Below, one piece after another: positions 7,321 through 14,456 of a stretch of DNA of 64,000 bases; position 1 is the first letter of the stretch, and the number at the start of each line of letters is the position of its first letter. This DNA comes from a virus, in IMG/VR virus record IMGVR_UViG_3300021401_000003, positions 1 through 64,000 of that record; one strand, written 5' to 3'. A program made the position numbers and the translations under genes. The notes under the pieces were generated by a model. The model was given only the letters and a program-made list of their open reading frames with translations, was not told the origin of the DNA and searched no databases.

Positions 7321-7872
7321 ATGACACATCAAGGATACAGAGTAGATTTGACGGGGAAAAAGTTCAACCATTTGACCGTGCTAGGGTATGCGGGACAGAT
7401 GGCAAACGGTAGAAAGAATAGCGTCTGGAATACCCGTTGCGATTGCGGGCGAGAGAAAATAATCGAAGGCAGAAGCCTTACGTCGGGCAATACCAAAAGC
7501 TGTGGATGCGCGGAGTTTAAGCGCGAGTTTATGAAGGCAGCGTTGGGCAAGGGCATAGGGCAGTTGACGGGTGCAACGTGGAGCAGGCTCAAGGGTAATG
7601 CAAGGGCCAGAGGCATTAAGGTAACTGTCACTAAACAACAGGTGGCAGACCTGTTTGAAAAGCAGCAAGGTAAGTGCGCTTTGTCAGGTTTGTTATTGGT
7701 GCTGGACGCGCCGGTTGGTCAGGTCACGGCCTCGCTTGACAGGATAGACAGCGATAAGGGCTATGAGCCGGGTAACGTGCAATGGTTGCATAAAGAAATC
7801 AACTGGATGAAAAATACGTTTAGTCAGACTCGATTTATTGAACTGTGTAAAGCAGTTTCAAACACTGTGTAG
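7321..7872 (+). CDS. HNH endonuclease with N-terminal DNA-binding segment (183 aa)
   Basis: ATG at 7321 is chosen over a TTG 39 bases upstream because a late-type motif precedes it. Residues about 8-55 (LTGKKFNHLTVLG…CDCG…GNTKSCGC) match the DNA-binding N-terminal module common in phage HNH proteins. The C-terminal half is an HNH-like nuclease with CALSG, SLDRIDSDKGYEPGNVQWLH and N-x2-K, which places it in a different HNH subfamily from the enzymes at 1764, 11,429 and 31,036. Probably a homing endonuclease inserted between early operons. Confidence 0.85.
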   Translation: MTHQGYRVDLTGKKFNHLTVLGYAGQMANGRKNSVWNTRCDCGREKIIEGRSLTSGNTKSCGCAEFKREFMKAALGKGIGQLTGATWSRLKGNARARGIKVTVTKQQVADLFEKQQGKCALSGLLLVLDAPVGQVTASLDRIDSDKGYEPGNVQWLHKEINWMKNTFSQTRFIELCKAVSNTV

Positions 7873-7922
7873 TCATAACCCCAGTTGGCGGACTGGGCAA
7901 CAGAAACCGCCCTCGATTTTCC

Positions 7923-7950
7923 TTGACAATAGGTGAGAAGTCTATAGGAT
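7923..7950 (+). promoter_or_regulatory. Early promoter, leaderless type
   Basis: TTGACA, 16 bases, TAGGAT, six bases, ATG at 7957. Confidence 0.8.
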
Positions 7951-7956
7951 AGATAC

Positions 7957-8127
7957 ATGAACAGTGATTACCTTAATGGCCGTTTGGGTGTTTACCACCT
8001 GATTAATACCAAGACCGGCAAGAAGATTGGCCGCTCGGTTGAACTGCGTTCCCGCGAGGCCAGCGCCAAGAACGAAGCTTTCGGAATGAACAAGGTCAGC
8101 AAGAAATACGTCCTCTACGTCGAATAA
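7957..8127 (+). CDS. Hypothetical protein (56 aa)
   Basis: Small basic protein whose start is set by the leaderless promoter. Pattern suggests two strands followed by a helix. No family recognised. Confidence 0.65.
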   Translation: MNSDYLNGRLGVYHLINTKTGKKIGRSVELRSREASAKNEAFGMNKVSKKYVLYVE

Positions 8128-8139
8128 CCTAATCCAACA

Positions 8140-8490
8140 ATGAAACCCCATAACGGAACCCGCACCATCACCACCCTCGTCCCCACCATTGTCCCCGTCA
8201 TCGTCTTTACCGAGCAGGAAGTCAAGCTCGAACTGCGCCCTTGGAAAATCAGTGAAGTCCCTGTCGGGGCGTTCATCAAGTGCCACGGCGACCGCATTCA
8301 GCGCATCATCGGGGTTGACCCGAAGCATTCCAATATTCAGGAGCCTGCCGTGCTTCTGAGCAATGCCAAGTATCGTGGCGGCGACGACCATTACTTCCTC
8401 TGCGACTTGGTAACGCGCATCTTCGACCACACCTATTCGCTGGATGGCGTCAACTGGCACCGCTGCGGCGTGTGGGAAATCGTCAAGTAA
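8140..8490 (+). CDS. Hypothetical protein (116 aa)
   Basis: Beta-rich soluble protein, second gene of the promoter at 7923. No catalytic motif recognised. Confidence 0.65.
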   Translation: MKPHNGTRTITTLVPTIVPVIVFTEQEVKLELRPWKISEVPVGAFIKCHGDRIQRIIGVDPKHSNIQEPAVLLSNAKYRGGDDHYFLCDLVTRIFDHTYSLDGVNWHRCGVWEIVK

Positions 8491-8494
8491 TTCC

Positions 8495-8523
8495 TTGACA
8501 CGAAACGAAAGTTACCCTAAGAT
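8495..8523 (+). promoter_or_regulatory. Early promoter with a short leader
   Basis: TTGACA, 17 bases, TAAGAT. The first ATG is at 8557, so this transcript has a leader of about 27 bases, one of the few exceptions to the leaderless layout. Confidence 0.8.
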
Positions 8524-8556
8524 TTAGTAACGTCAAAAACAAACAACCCAAATCAA

Positions 8557-8763
8557 ATGAATAAACTACTCTGGTTCCTGTTCAACTGTTTCATCGCCCT
8601 CTGCGCGTGGACGATTCATGCCGCCGATGGTTACGGCCCCGTCGGAAACTTCCTGTGGTGCATCGTGGACTGGCTGTTCTCGCCCATCGTGTTCCTCTAC
8701 TGGCTCTGCACCCACCAGTTGACCCTGCCCGTCATCAAGGCCACCTTCGCGTGGTTCTGGTAA
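8557..8763 (+). CDS. Small membrane protein (68 aa)
   Basis: Highly hydrophobic and tryptophan-rich with two or three membrane-spanning stretches. It precedes the prepilin-like peptide by three bases, so the two are co-expressed. Role unknown. Confidence 0.65.
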   Translation: MNKLLWFLFNCFIALCAWTIHAADGYGPVGNFLWCIVDWLFSPIVFLYWLCTHQLTLPVIKATFAWFW

Positions 8764-8766
8764 GCC

Positions 8767-8919
8767 ATGCGCTTCAATAAATCCAAGAGGGGCTATACCC
8801 TTATCGAGTTGATTGTCACAATCGGCATCGGTATAGTCCTTCTGAGCCTGCTGGTCGAAGCAATCATCGTGATTGGCGGGTTGTGTGTCGGTGCCCATTT
8901 CATCCACAAATATTGGTAA
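8767..8919 (+). CDS. Prepilin-like small membrane peptide (50 aa)
   Basis: The N-terminus KSKRG-YTLIELIVTIGIG matches the class III (type IV prepilin) signal: basic leader, Gly at position 9, then YTLIE with Glu at +5 of the expected cleavage site and a long hydrophobic helix. The frame ends after 50 residues, with no room for a pilin head domain. It could be processed by a host prepilin peptidase and enter the type IV pilus or type II secretion machinery. This is a motif-based reading; a plain membrane peptide remains possible. Confidence 0.65.
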   Translation: MRFNKSKRGYTLIELIVTIGIGIVLLSLLVEAIIVIGGLCVGAHFIHKYW

Positions 8920-8929
8920 AGCGACCATT

Positions 8930-9127
8930 ATGGAATTGACCAAACAAGACGCCTTAAAAGCGATTCAGGACGACAAGGCAAAGTTCATCGAGGAAGCCCA
9001 TATCGCCAAAGACTGTTGGGAGCTAACATACGAGTTCAATGGATACCGTATTTTTGTTGGGGCGTTTGGGTATGACCGTTGGCTGGACGATGACGCCAAT
9101 AATGTTCGTATTGAAAAGATTTCTTGA
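8930..9127 (+). CDS. Hypothetical protein (65 aa)
   Basis: ATG at 8930 is preferred to an upstream in-frame start inside the prepilin-like gene. Its TGA (9125-9127) is part of the TTGACA of the next promoter. No family recognised. Confidence 0.65.
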   Translation: MELTKQDALKAIQDDKAKFIEEAHIAKDCWELTYEFNGYRIFVGAFGYDRWLDDDANNVRIEKIS

Positions 9128-9152
9128 CAACAACCGCGTAACCTGATAGTTT
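9124..9152 (+). promoter_or_regulatory. Early promoter, leaderless type
   Basis: TTGACA, 17 bases, TAGTTT, six bases, ATG at 9159. The -35 contains the upstream stop codon. Confidence 0.8.
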
Positions 9153-9158
9153 AATGCC

Positions 9159-9365
9159 ATGAACAATAATACCAAGTCCCGCAATGCCCGCCGTCACAAG
9201 GAACTCCGCAAGTCGGGGTTCGCCAAGCCGGTTTACCGCAAGAAAGCCAAGCCGTTCCCCCTCGTCAACAAGGGCGAGAAGGCCGAAGCCTTGGTCACTC
9301 TGCGCCACCAGCGCCACGTCTTTCACGGGACGCCCTGTGACTGCGCCGTCCTCCAACCCAAGTAA
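9159..9365 (+). CDS. Small basic protein (68 aa)
   Basis: Very rich in Arg and Lys in residues 5-35, with C-x-C near the C-terminus. Possibly nucleic-acid binding. No family recognised. Confidence 0.65.
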   Translation: MNNNTKSRNARRHKELRKSGFAKPVYRKKAKPFPLVNKGEKAEALVTLRHQRHVFHGTPCDCAVLQPK

Positions 9366-9368
9366 CCC

Positions 9369-9659
9369 ATGAACAAGATTGCATTGATACTGGGGGTTGT
9401 GGTTGTTGGTTTGCTGGTTGGCTGCTCCCCACCGGACTTCATCGGCGGCGAAGTCGTCACGACTAAGAGCCAAATCAATTCGGACGTATCAAGGGAGTCT
9501 TTGATTCGCACGGATGGGGCGGTTTATTCGTTCCTTCACACCGGGAACCTCAACAGTCCCACGGTCATCCTGCCCGCTCGTTTCGCGGAAGTCGGGGACA
9601 CCATCAAGTTCACCAACGGGGTGCTGTCCGCATTCCCGCCCAGCCGAAACAGGGAATAA
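9369..9659 (+). CDS. Predicted lipoprotein (96 aa)
   Basis: An N-terminal hydrophobic segment ends in a lipobox LVGC with Cys at residue 19, as in signal peptidase II substrates. The mature ~78 residues are beta-rich. Phage lipoproteins often act in superinfection exclusion or as spanin partners; neither can be shown here. Confidence 0.7.
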   Translation: MNKIALILGVVVVGLLVGCSPPDFIGGEVVTTKSQINSDVSRESLIRTDGAVYSFLHTGNLNSPTVILPARFAEVGDTIKFTNGVLSAFPPSRNRE

Positions 9660-9665
9660 CCAAAT

Positions 9666-9848
9666 ATGAGCAAAAAGAACACCAGTCCCACACCCGAGAA
9701 ACCCACCCGCATTGATGGTCTGTGCCGCTGCTGCGGACGCGGATTCCTGTTGGAGAGGGGTTTGACGCCCGAACACACGATTCGCAAGGCCACGTCCCCG
9801 GCCACCGTCCTGTGTAGGGGTTCGCACACCAAGGCCGAAGGGGTGTAA
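9666..9848 (+). CDS. Small zinc-knuckle protein (60 aa)
   Basis: C-x-C-C near residues 20-23 and a later Cys and His could bind zinc. No family recognised. Third gene of the promoter at 9124. Confidence 0.55.
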   Translation: MSKKNTSPTPEKPTRIDGLCRCCGRGFLLERGLTPEHTIRKATSPATVLCRGSHTKAEGV

Positions 9849-9865
9849 ATACCCGCCAAAATAAA

Positions 9866-9894
9866 TTGACTTTGGCAGAAATACAGCGTAGAAT
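9866..9894 (+). promoter_or_regulatory. Early promoter, leaderless type
   Basis: TTGACT, 17 bases, TAGAAT, six bases, ATG at 9901. Confidence 0.8.
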
Positions 9895-9900
9895 ATTATT

Positions 9901-10275
9901 ATGTTAATCTCCATCAATCCCGCGTTGCTGCGAAAGCTCAACGCAATTCGTCGTCAGAACGGTGAGCCTGAAATCGCCCGCCAATTCGTCGCCCAACTCG
10001 TTGTCGAGAACCTGATTCAATCGGCTTTCGAGGCGTCCGGCGCACCAACCGACCCGTGGGGCAACCCGATTGACCCATCGGCCATCATCAAGACCGTCTC
10101 GTTTGTCTATGACAAGTCCGCGAATGCGTGGGACAAGAACCTCAAGTGGCGCACCGTCCAAGTCACCGAGGACACCCGAGAATATATTCAGGGCTATGAC
10201 GTGGATGACGGCTTCAAGTTCAAGAAGTTCCTCAAGTCCAAGATTTTCGGCGGCAAGATTATTGTGTTGTCGTAA
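9901..10275 (+). CDS. Hypothetical protein (124 aa)
   Basis: Single-gene transcript bounded by a leaderless promoter and a Rho-independent terminator. The N-terminal helix (residues 8-45) is followed by a beta-rich part. No family recognised, but the dedicated signals suggest strong, independent expression. Confidence 0.7.
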   Translation: MLISINPALLRKLNAIRRQNGEPEIARQFVAQLVVENLIQSAFEASGAPTDPWGNPIDPSAIIKTVSFVYDKSANAWDKNLKWRTVQVTEDTREYIQGYDVDDGFKFKKFLKSKIFGGKIIVLS

Positions 10276-10317
10276 TCGGCCTCCGACCCTGAGAAAGCAA
10301 AAACTCACATGAGAGTT

Positions 10318-10354
10318 CCCCCGGTGCTGAAAGGTGCCGGGGGTTTGCTTTTTT
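10318..10354 (+). terminator. Rho-independent terminator
   Basis: A GC-rich stem (CCCCCGG…CCGGGGG) is followed by a T-rich run (TTTGCTTTTTT). It separates the gene at 9901 from the next promoter. Confidence 0.85.
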
Positions 10355-10358
10355 ACCC

Positions 10359-10387
10359 TTGACAACCATTAGCTTCCTTGGTAATCT
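10359..10387 (+). promoter_or_regulatory. Early promoter, leaderless type
   Basis: TTGACA, 17 bases, TAATCT, six bases, ATG at 10394. Confidence 0.85.
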
Positions 10388-10393
10388 CTGACC

Positions 10394-10591
10394 ATGAAAA
10401 TCGTATGGTCAAAACCTGATGAAGCGGACGATGGTTCGTTCGACCTGTGTGGGAAGTTCAATGGCAAATACGTTGATGTAGTTCAGCGCCACGACAGCAC
10501 TTGGTCAATAAGTTTTAATGGCCAGCGTATCGAGTCAGGCATTCCCACCCGCGAAGAAGCTAAAAACAAAATCATTCAATTCCTTCAATAA
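10394..10591 (+). CDS. Hypothetical protein (65 aa)
   Basis: A short beta-sheet protein followed by a helix (TREEAKNKIIQFLQ), reminiscent of small double-stranded-RNA-binding-like or DUF folds, but no family can be named. Confidence 0.65.
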   Translation: MKIVWSKPDEADDGSFDLCGKFNGKYVDVVQRHDSTWSISFNGQRIESGIPTREEAKNKIIQFLQ

Positions 10592-10594
10592 CTT

Positions 10595-11008
10595 ATGATT
10601 ACTTGGCTGCAAGTCCGAAACGAAATCCACCGCCCCAAAGACTCCTATGACCTTGCTTTCGGCGAGCGTCAAACCATCTGGATGCGCGGGGAGTGGTCAA
10701 TCGTTGAACAGATGGGACAATACAACTGCTCCTACATTCTCATGCGTAATTTCGTGCCCCTGATGCACACCGCCCTGCCCGCCGACCTCGTTCATTACAT
10801 CAACGCCTTTTGGGATACCCCGGCCATCACGCCCGAAGTCCACGAAGACAACATCGAACGCATAATGCAGACCGCCTGCACCGTTGAATGCCCTGTCAGC
10901 CGCAAGGAGCAAATCATTCATGTGGTTGGTTTCTATACGGGGTTTTGTTCGGGGCGTGGCTGGACAATCAACTGGCAGAAACTCAACGCTTGGAAGGACA
11001 GGATTTAA
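10595..11008 (+). CDS. Hypothetical protein (137 aa)
   Basis: Soluble mixed alpha/beta protein three bases after the previous stop. No motif recognised. Confidence 0.65.
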   Translation: MITWLQVRNEIHRPKDSYDLAFGERQTIWMRGEWSIVEQMGQYNCSYILMRNFVPLMHTALPADLVHYINAFWDTPAITPEVHEDNIERIMQTACTVECPVSRKEQIIHVVGFYTGFCSGRGWTINWQKLNAWKDRI

Positions 11009-11014
11009 TTTCCC

Positions 11015-11043
11015 TTGACAATCACAATCAACCCTGATAATCT
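11015..11043 (+). promoter_or_regulatory. Early promoter, leaderless type
   Basis: TTGACA, 17 bases, TAATCT, six bases, ATG at 11050. Confidence 0.85.
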
Positions 11044-11049
11044 CACACC

Positions 11050-11469
11050 ATGAACAAAGTCAAAATCACCTATCAAAGCTACGGCTCCGCGATTCTGTTG
11101 TATATCGAAGGAGCGACACCCCAAGACGCCAACGGTCAATACCTGTCCATGTGGAACTGGAATTGCACGTCCAGCAACCCCGACTGGATTACCAAGAATG
11201 TTCTCGCGGTTTGGTCGAGCGTCGAACGCCTCAAGAAATACCTGCTCACCATGCGCCAGAACGAGCTTGAGGACACCAAGGCCCAAGTGCCCAACCGCCC
11301 GCTGGAAGCCAAGCGTCTCGCTGAACTGGACTTCGCCGGGATTGGCCGTGAGTCCTATCGCTCCGTGAACAACAACACGGAAGTCGCTGAGTTCGGAACC
11401 CCTAACGCCGAGAGGGAAGATTTGGACTTTAAGGATGAGTGTTACAAGGCTGCGTTCGCGTCCACGTAA
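11050..11469 (+). CDS. Hypothetical protein (139 aa)
   Basis: Last plus-strand gene of region 1. Its 3' end overlaps the 3' end of the convergent HNH gene by 41 bases, suggesting that the HNH gene inserted at or eroded into this gene. No function recognised. Confidence 0.65.
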   Translation: MNKVKITYQSYGSAILLYIEGATPQDANGQYLSMWNWNCTSSNPDWITKNVLAVWSSVERLKKYLLTMRQNELEDTKAQVPNRPLEAKRLAELDFAGIGRESYRSVNNNTEVAEFGTPNAEREDLDFKDECYKAAFAST

Positions 11470-12055
11470 GACTGTCGTTCTTCGACAGGTTATCTTTCTC
11501 CCACAGCGGTTGGAGATTGCTGAAATGAAAGCACTCCTTCTGCTGTCGGGGGTCAGATAAGTCGAACGAGGCACAGGGTTTTACGTGGTCAACATGCCAG
11601 TCGCCGTAATTTTCCCATGTCATTCCGAGCTGAAACTGGCCACTAATATGAGCCTTCAACTCAGAAATAGAACAACCAACCAAAGCAAAGGTTCTGTCGG
11701 TCTTACGGGTATTTTGGTCTTTAATCAAACCCCACAGCCTTCGTCGTAAATTCAGGGCGAGTCTATTATGGGGAATGCTTCTATACTTACGTTGGTATAA
11801 TAGATTTTCAAGCTTGATTTGTGGGGCGTGGGATTTTCTGTATTTCTTCCTGTGGGTTTTGATACGTTCGGGGTGGAGCGCGGCGAATCGTTTCCAATTT
11901 GCGTTGAGTTGCTGTCTGTGGTTCGAGCCATACTCCTTTAAATAAGCAGCATTACAGGATAGGCACTGGGCACCGTAGCCAGATTTAGTCTTCTTAGTCT
12001 TGACGAACTCGTTTTCTTCTTTTAGTGTGTGGCATTTTGTGCAAATCTTCTGCAT
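11429..12055 (-). CDS. HNH homing endonuclease (208 aa)
   Basis: Residues 1-50 hold a zinc-ribbon-like module (CTKC…CLSC), followed by a basic helical region. The HNH core is in the C-terminal third: GMTWENYGDWHVDHVKPCASFD and FSNLQPLWEKDNLSKND. It is a clear paralogue of the enzymes at 1764 and 31,036. A late-type motif (GTGTAATAT) lies six bases before the start. It marks the junction between the plus- and minus-strand early blocks. Confidence 0.88.
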   Translation of the reverse strand: MQKICTKCHTLKEENEFVKTKKTKSGYGAQCLSCNAAYLKEYGSNHRQQLNANWKRFAALHPERIKTHRKKYRKSHAPQIKLENLLYQRKYRSIPHNRLALNLRRRLWGLIKDQNTRKTDRTFALVGCSISELKAHISGQFQLGMTWENYGDWHVDHVKPCASFDLSDPRQQKECFHFSNLQPLWEKDNLSKNDSLTWTRTQPCNTHP

Positions 12056-12060
12056 ACCTT

Positions 12061-12069
12061 ATATTACAC
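12061..12069 (-). promoter_or_regulatory. Late-type promoter motif before HNH gene
   Basis: Reads GTGTAATAT on the minus strand, six bases upstream of the HNH start. It is identical to the motif before several virion genes. Confidence 0.6.
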
Positions 12070-12175
12070 ACGAAAACTGCATAAGGGGCAAATAATAACA
12101 AATGAAAACGCAAATATACCCAAATATGGGATGGGGTGTTTTACGGGGTTGGATAGGGGTCTAATGGGAGGGTGT

Positions 12176-12243
12176 GTAAGTGCCTGAGTATCAACGACTT
12201 GCGCGGGACGCCCCGCGTAAACCCCTGATTATCAAGGGCTTAC
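12176..12243 (-). repeat. Multi-hairpin element, copy 1
   Basis: Two GTAA…TTAC-type hairpins flank a GC-rich hairpin (CGCGGG…CCCGCG). The TAA stop of the minus-strand gene at 12,240 lies in the first stem. Confidence 0.8.
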
Positions 12244-12413
12244 AGAAGACATTCGGGAATATCGTCCTCCCCGTAGTGTTTTTTCCAGTATGCCCACATT
12301 AAACGCATGGTCATTTCCGTCATCCAATAGCCATCGTTCATTGCATACCAGACTTTCATGCGTTCCAAACGCTTGAAGTCTTCCGGGTCGCCGATAAGGT
12401 TGGGGTTTACCAT
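12240..12413 (-). CDS. Hypothetical protein (57 aa)
   Basis: Rich in Met, Trp and Tyr, predicted helical. The start overlaps the upstream gene by seven bases, and the stop codon is inside the hairpin element. No family recognised. Confidence 0.6.
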   Translation of the reverse strand: MVNPNLIGDPEDFKRLERMKVWYAMNDGYWMTEMTMRLMWAYWKKHYGEDDIPECLL

Positions 12414-12610
12414 TTGATTAGGCGGTAGGTTTCAGCAAGGTAGGGGCGGGCACCGCTCGCACCAAGCAAGACGCATACCAGATGAGTGGGCAAAACCATG
12501 TGGACTCTCGCCTTGACGGATTTCCATTCCTGCCCGAAACGGCCCCGGCCATTGGGGATTTGGATTTCCACGATACTGCGGACGCGGGCTTCTTTATTGG
12601 ATGTGGACAT
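12407..12610 (-). CDS. Hypothetical protein (67 aa)
   Basis: Small beta-rich protein overlapping both neighbours, second in a three-gene operon from the promoter at 12,750. No motif recognised. Confidence 0.6.
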   Translation of the reverse strand: MSTSNKEARVRSIVEIQIPNGRGRFGQEWKSVKARVHMVLPTHLVCVLLGASGARPYLAETYRLIKW

Positions 12611-12743
12611 AAACGATGTTGCTGTCTTTGCTGATTTTGTAGTTGACGCCGTAGTCCTGCAATTCCTTCACCAGAATAGCAAACCAGCGGGCTTGCTCAG
12701 GCTTGGCAATGTTGAACTCCATTGATTCGTCGCTCTTATTCAT
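12594..12743 (-). CDS. Hypothetical protein (49 aa)
   Basis: First gene of the operon, with its start six bases after the -10. It reads as a compact helix plus two strands (WFAILVKELQDYG, then VNYKIS and NIVYVHI). No family recognised. Confidence 0.6.
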   Translation of the reverse strand: MNKSDESMEFNIAKPEQARWFAILVKELQDYGVNYKISKDSNIVYVHIQ

Positions 12744-12749
12744 GGGCAA

Positions 12750-12778
12750 AGAATATCAGATGTGAATAGCCATGTCAA
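12750..12778 (-). promoter_or_regulatory. Early promoter, leaderless type
   Basis: On the minus strand: TTGACA, 17 bases, TATTCT, six bases, ATG at 12,743. The upstream gene's stop lies in the spacer. Confidence 0.85.
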
Positions 12779-13133
12779 GCCCCAATTCCACCAGTTTGCG
12801 CTGCCACATGATTTCATTCAGGGCCGACCATGCGCTATGCAGGCGGGAATGGGGGTGCTGAATGACTTCGCGGTGCAAGTCGTGGACGTAATCATTCGTG
12901 ACTGGCTTCCAGCCCACGGACATGCACTGATACCATTGCCCGTCCACTTTCACGCAGTCATTGACCGACAGTGAGCGCATACGATTACCGAGGAAGTAAT
13001 CACACTCGACTTGGGAACCCGCGTTGAACCATGCGAAGACCGCTTCAAGCACTTCCGACGCGGGGCCGGTCAGTGAACAGGTCAGCGTATGGTATTTATC
13101 GCCGGGATAGCAGACGGTGAAGGTGCGAATCAT
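12756..13133 (-). CDS. Hypothetical protein (125 aa)
   Basis: The ATG overlapping the upstream stop (ATGA) is chosen over a longer frame. Beta-rich with several Cys; no clear metal site or family. Confidence 0.65.
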   Translation of the reverse strand: MIRTFTVCYPGDKYHTLTCSLTGPASEVLEAVFAWFNAGSQVECDYFLGNRMRSLSVNDCVKVDGQWYQCMSVGWKPVTNDYVHDLHREVIQHPHSRLHSAWSALNEIMWQRKLVELGLDMAIHI

Positions 13134-13420
13134 AGGGTGGGGGCGTTCAGACGTTGTTTGAGGAAAATTTGCCAGTTGTAAACCTGCTTGTGGCATTCGT
13201 CAACCTGACAGACATGGAAGGAGATGCCTTCCGCGCCACTGGAACCGTCGCGGACGCGGACATACCAGCGGTTCATTCCATCTTCGGGCTTTTCCAGTTT
13301 GCCATGCAGACGGATATGGATGCCGTTTCCATCTTCGCAGTCATCGCCAGCGGCGACTTCGACTTCTTGACCGACCAGTTCATTCAGCTTGGCCAGTATT
13401 GCTTCGGGGGTGTTAATCAT
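13130..13420 (-). CDS. Hypothetical protein (96 aa)
   Basis: Beta-barrel-like pattern (VGQEVEVAAGDDCEDG… HGKLEKP… WYVRVRDG) as in small SH3- or OB-like folds. First gene of its operon, leaderless start. Function unknown. Confidence 0.65.
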   Translation of the reverse strand: MINTPEAILAKLNELVGQEVEVAAGDDCEDGNGIHIRLHGKLEKPEDGMNRWYVRVRDGSSGAEGISFHVCQVDECHKQVYNWQIFLKQRLNAPTL

Positions 13421-13426
13421 GGGTAG

Positions 13427-13455
13427 AGAGTATCGGGATTAGTTGTGATTGTCAA
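13427..13455 (-). promoter_or_regulatory. Early promoter, leaderless type
   Basis: Minus strand: TTGACA, 17 bases, TACTCT, six bases, ATG at 13,420. Confidence 0.85.
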
Positions 13456-13457
13456 GA

Positions 13458-13655
13458 CTAATTGTGTGCGGGAGAAACTTTCAGGCGGATACAGAGCAGC
13501 ACGTCACCGGGGGAGAGGATGCGCCCGCAGGCCAGTGTCACGAAACTAACCGGATACCATTCGTTGTCACTCAGTCTGGTTTCCAGTTGCGTGAATGCAG
13601 GGTCATACCGAAAAGTCATTGACTCGCCCGCAAGGTTCAAAGTGATTTCTTTCAT
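13458..13655 (-). CDS. Hypothetical protein (65 aa)
   Basis: Small beta-rich protein forming its own transcript. No family recognised. Confidence 0.6.
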   Translation of the reverse strand: MKEITLNLAGESMTFRYDPAFTQLETRLSDNEWYPVSFVTLACGRILSPGDVLLCIRLKVSPAHN

Positions 13656-13661
13656 GGGGTA

Positions 13662-13689
13662 ATAATAGCAGAACCGGGGAGCGTGTCAA
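13662..13689 (-). promoter_or_regulatory. Early promoter, leaderless type
   Basis: Minus strand: TTGACA, 16 bases, TATTAT, six bases, ATG at 13,655. Confidence 0.8.
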
Positions 13690-13730
13690 GATATTTATTG
13701 AATTAAATTAACGACGCAAGTGACTCTCCA

Positions 13731-13784
13731 TTAACGACTTAGGCGGGACGGCTCCGCGTAACCCCTTGAGCCTCAACGGGTTAG
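13731..13784 (-). repeat. Multi-hairpin element, copy 2
   Basis: A diverged copy with a GC hairpin (GCGG…CCGC) and one clear 27-nt hairpin (GTAACCC…GGGTTAG). The stop of the gene at 13,781 lies in it. Confidence 0.7.
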
Positions 13785-14155
13785 CGGTAGAACGTGGTGT
13801 GGTCAATCGTCATCACCGGCTTTTTGTGCAGCTTGCCCTCGAAGTAGGCTTTATCCATCGGGCCACCCCAATATTTGCAGCCGCCCGTGGGGTCATGCTT
13901 GTCCGATTCATACCAAGCGTTCCACGTCTGGACGAAAACCCAGTCGGGTTCGCTTTTGATATGCTTGGCCGTGCCACCATAGACGCCCTTGAGGTTGCCG
14001 CGTGTTCGGATGACGGCGCAAATGGCAATCTTGCACTTGTAGGACTCACCCGCCGCCTCACCCACGACAGCGTTGACGACTTTATGAGAGTCCAGTTCGG
14101 CGAAGGCGGAATTGACCGCCAACGCCATCAGGATTATGAGCGCGATGCGTTTCAT
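13781..14155 (-). CDS. SleB-like cell wall hydrolase, probable endolysin (124 aa)
   Basis: Residues 1-19 form a Sec signal peptide ending AFA. Residues 26-60 (VVNAVVGEAAGE…KIAICAVIRTR) and 88-98 (DPTGGCKYWGG) match the Hydrolase_2/SleB family, lytic transglycosylase-like enzymes that cleave peptidoglycan glycan strands; Glu33 is the likely catalytic acid. It is the only lysis-type enzyme visible in the window. The signal peptide implies export by the host Sec system instead of holin-only release. It follows the gene at 14,152 with an ATGA overlap, and its stop lies in a hairpin element. Placement among early-promoter genes is unusual for a lysin; a role in host wall modification is an alternative. 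Confidence 0.8.
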   Translation of the reverse strand: MKRIALIILMALAVNSAFAELDSHKVVNAVVGEAAGESYKCKIAICAVIRTRGNLKGVYGGTAKHIKSEPDWVFVQTWNAWYESDKHDPTGGCKYWGGPMDKAYFEGKLHKKPVMTIDHTTFYR

Positions 14156-14421
14156 CGGGCAACGTAGTGTTCACCAAACACTTGCTTGAGCGTTTCGGCG
14201 GGGCCAAAGGTGCTGAACGCATTGAACTTCTGACTGCCCTTGTAATCCCAAACGCCACAGCGAACGCCGTCCACGGTGAAGCCCCATGAGTTCTTAACCT
14301 TGTCCGGGTCATCTTCGCAGTTGGCCTTGAAACCGAGTCGCTTGACGATTTCGGCAACGGTGATGTTTTGCAGACCGCCCGTTCGGGAGTCTCCGGTTTG
14401 ATTGACTGGTTTGATAATCAT
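14152..14421 (-). CDS. Hypothetical protein (89 aa)
   Basis: First gene of the transcript leading into the SleB-like hydrolase. Contains a helix (VAEIVKRLGF) then a WGFTVDGVRCGVWDYKGS beta segment. No family recognised. Confidence 0.65.
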   Translation of the reverse strand: MIIKPVNQTGDSRTGGLQNITVAEIVKRLGFKANCEDDPDKVKNSWGFTVDGVRCGVWDYKGSQKFNAFSTFGPAETLKQVFGEHYVAR

Positions 14422-14427
14422 GGGAAT

Positions 14428-14456
14428 AGAATAGCGGGATTAAACCGGCTTGTCAA
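14428..14456 (-). promoter_or_regulatory. Early promoter, leaderless type
   Basis: Minus strand: TTGACA, 17 bases, TATTCT, six bases, ATG at 14,421. The stop of the upstream HD gene lies in the spacer. Confidence 0.85.
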
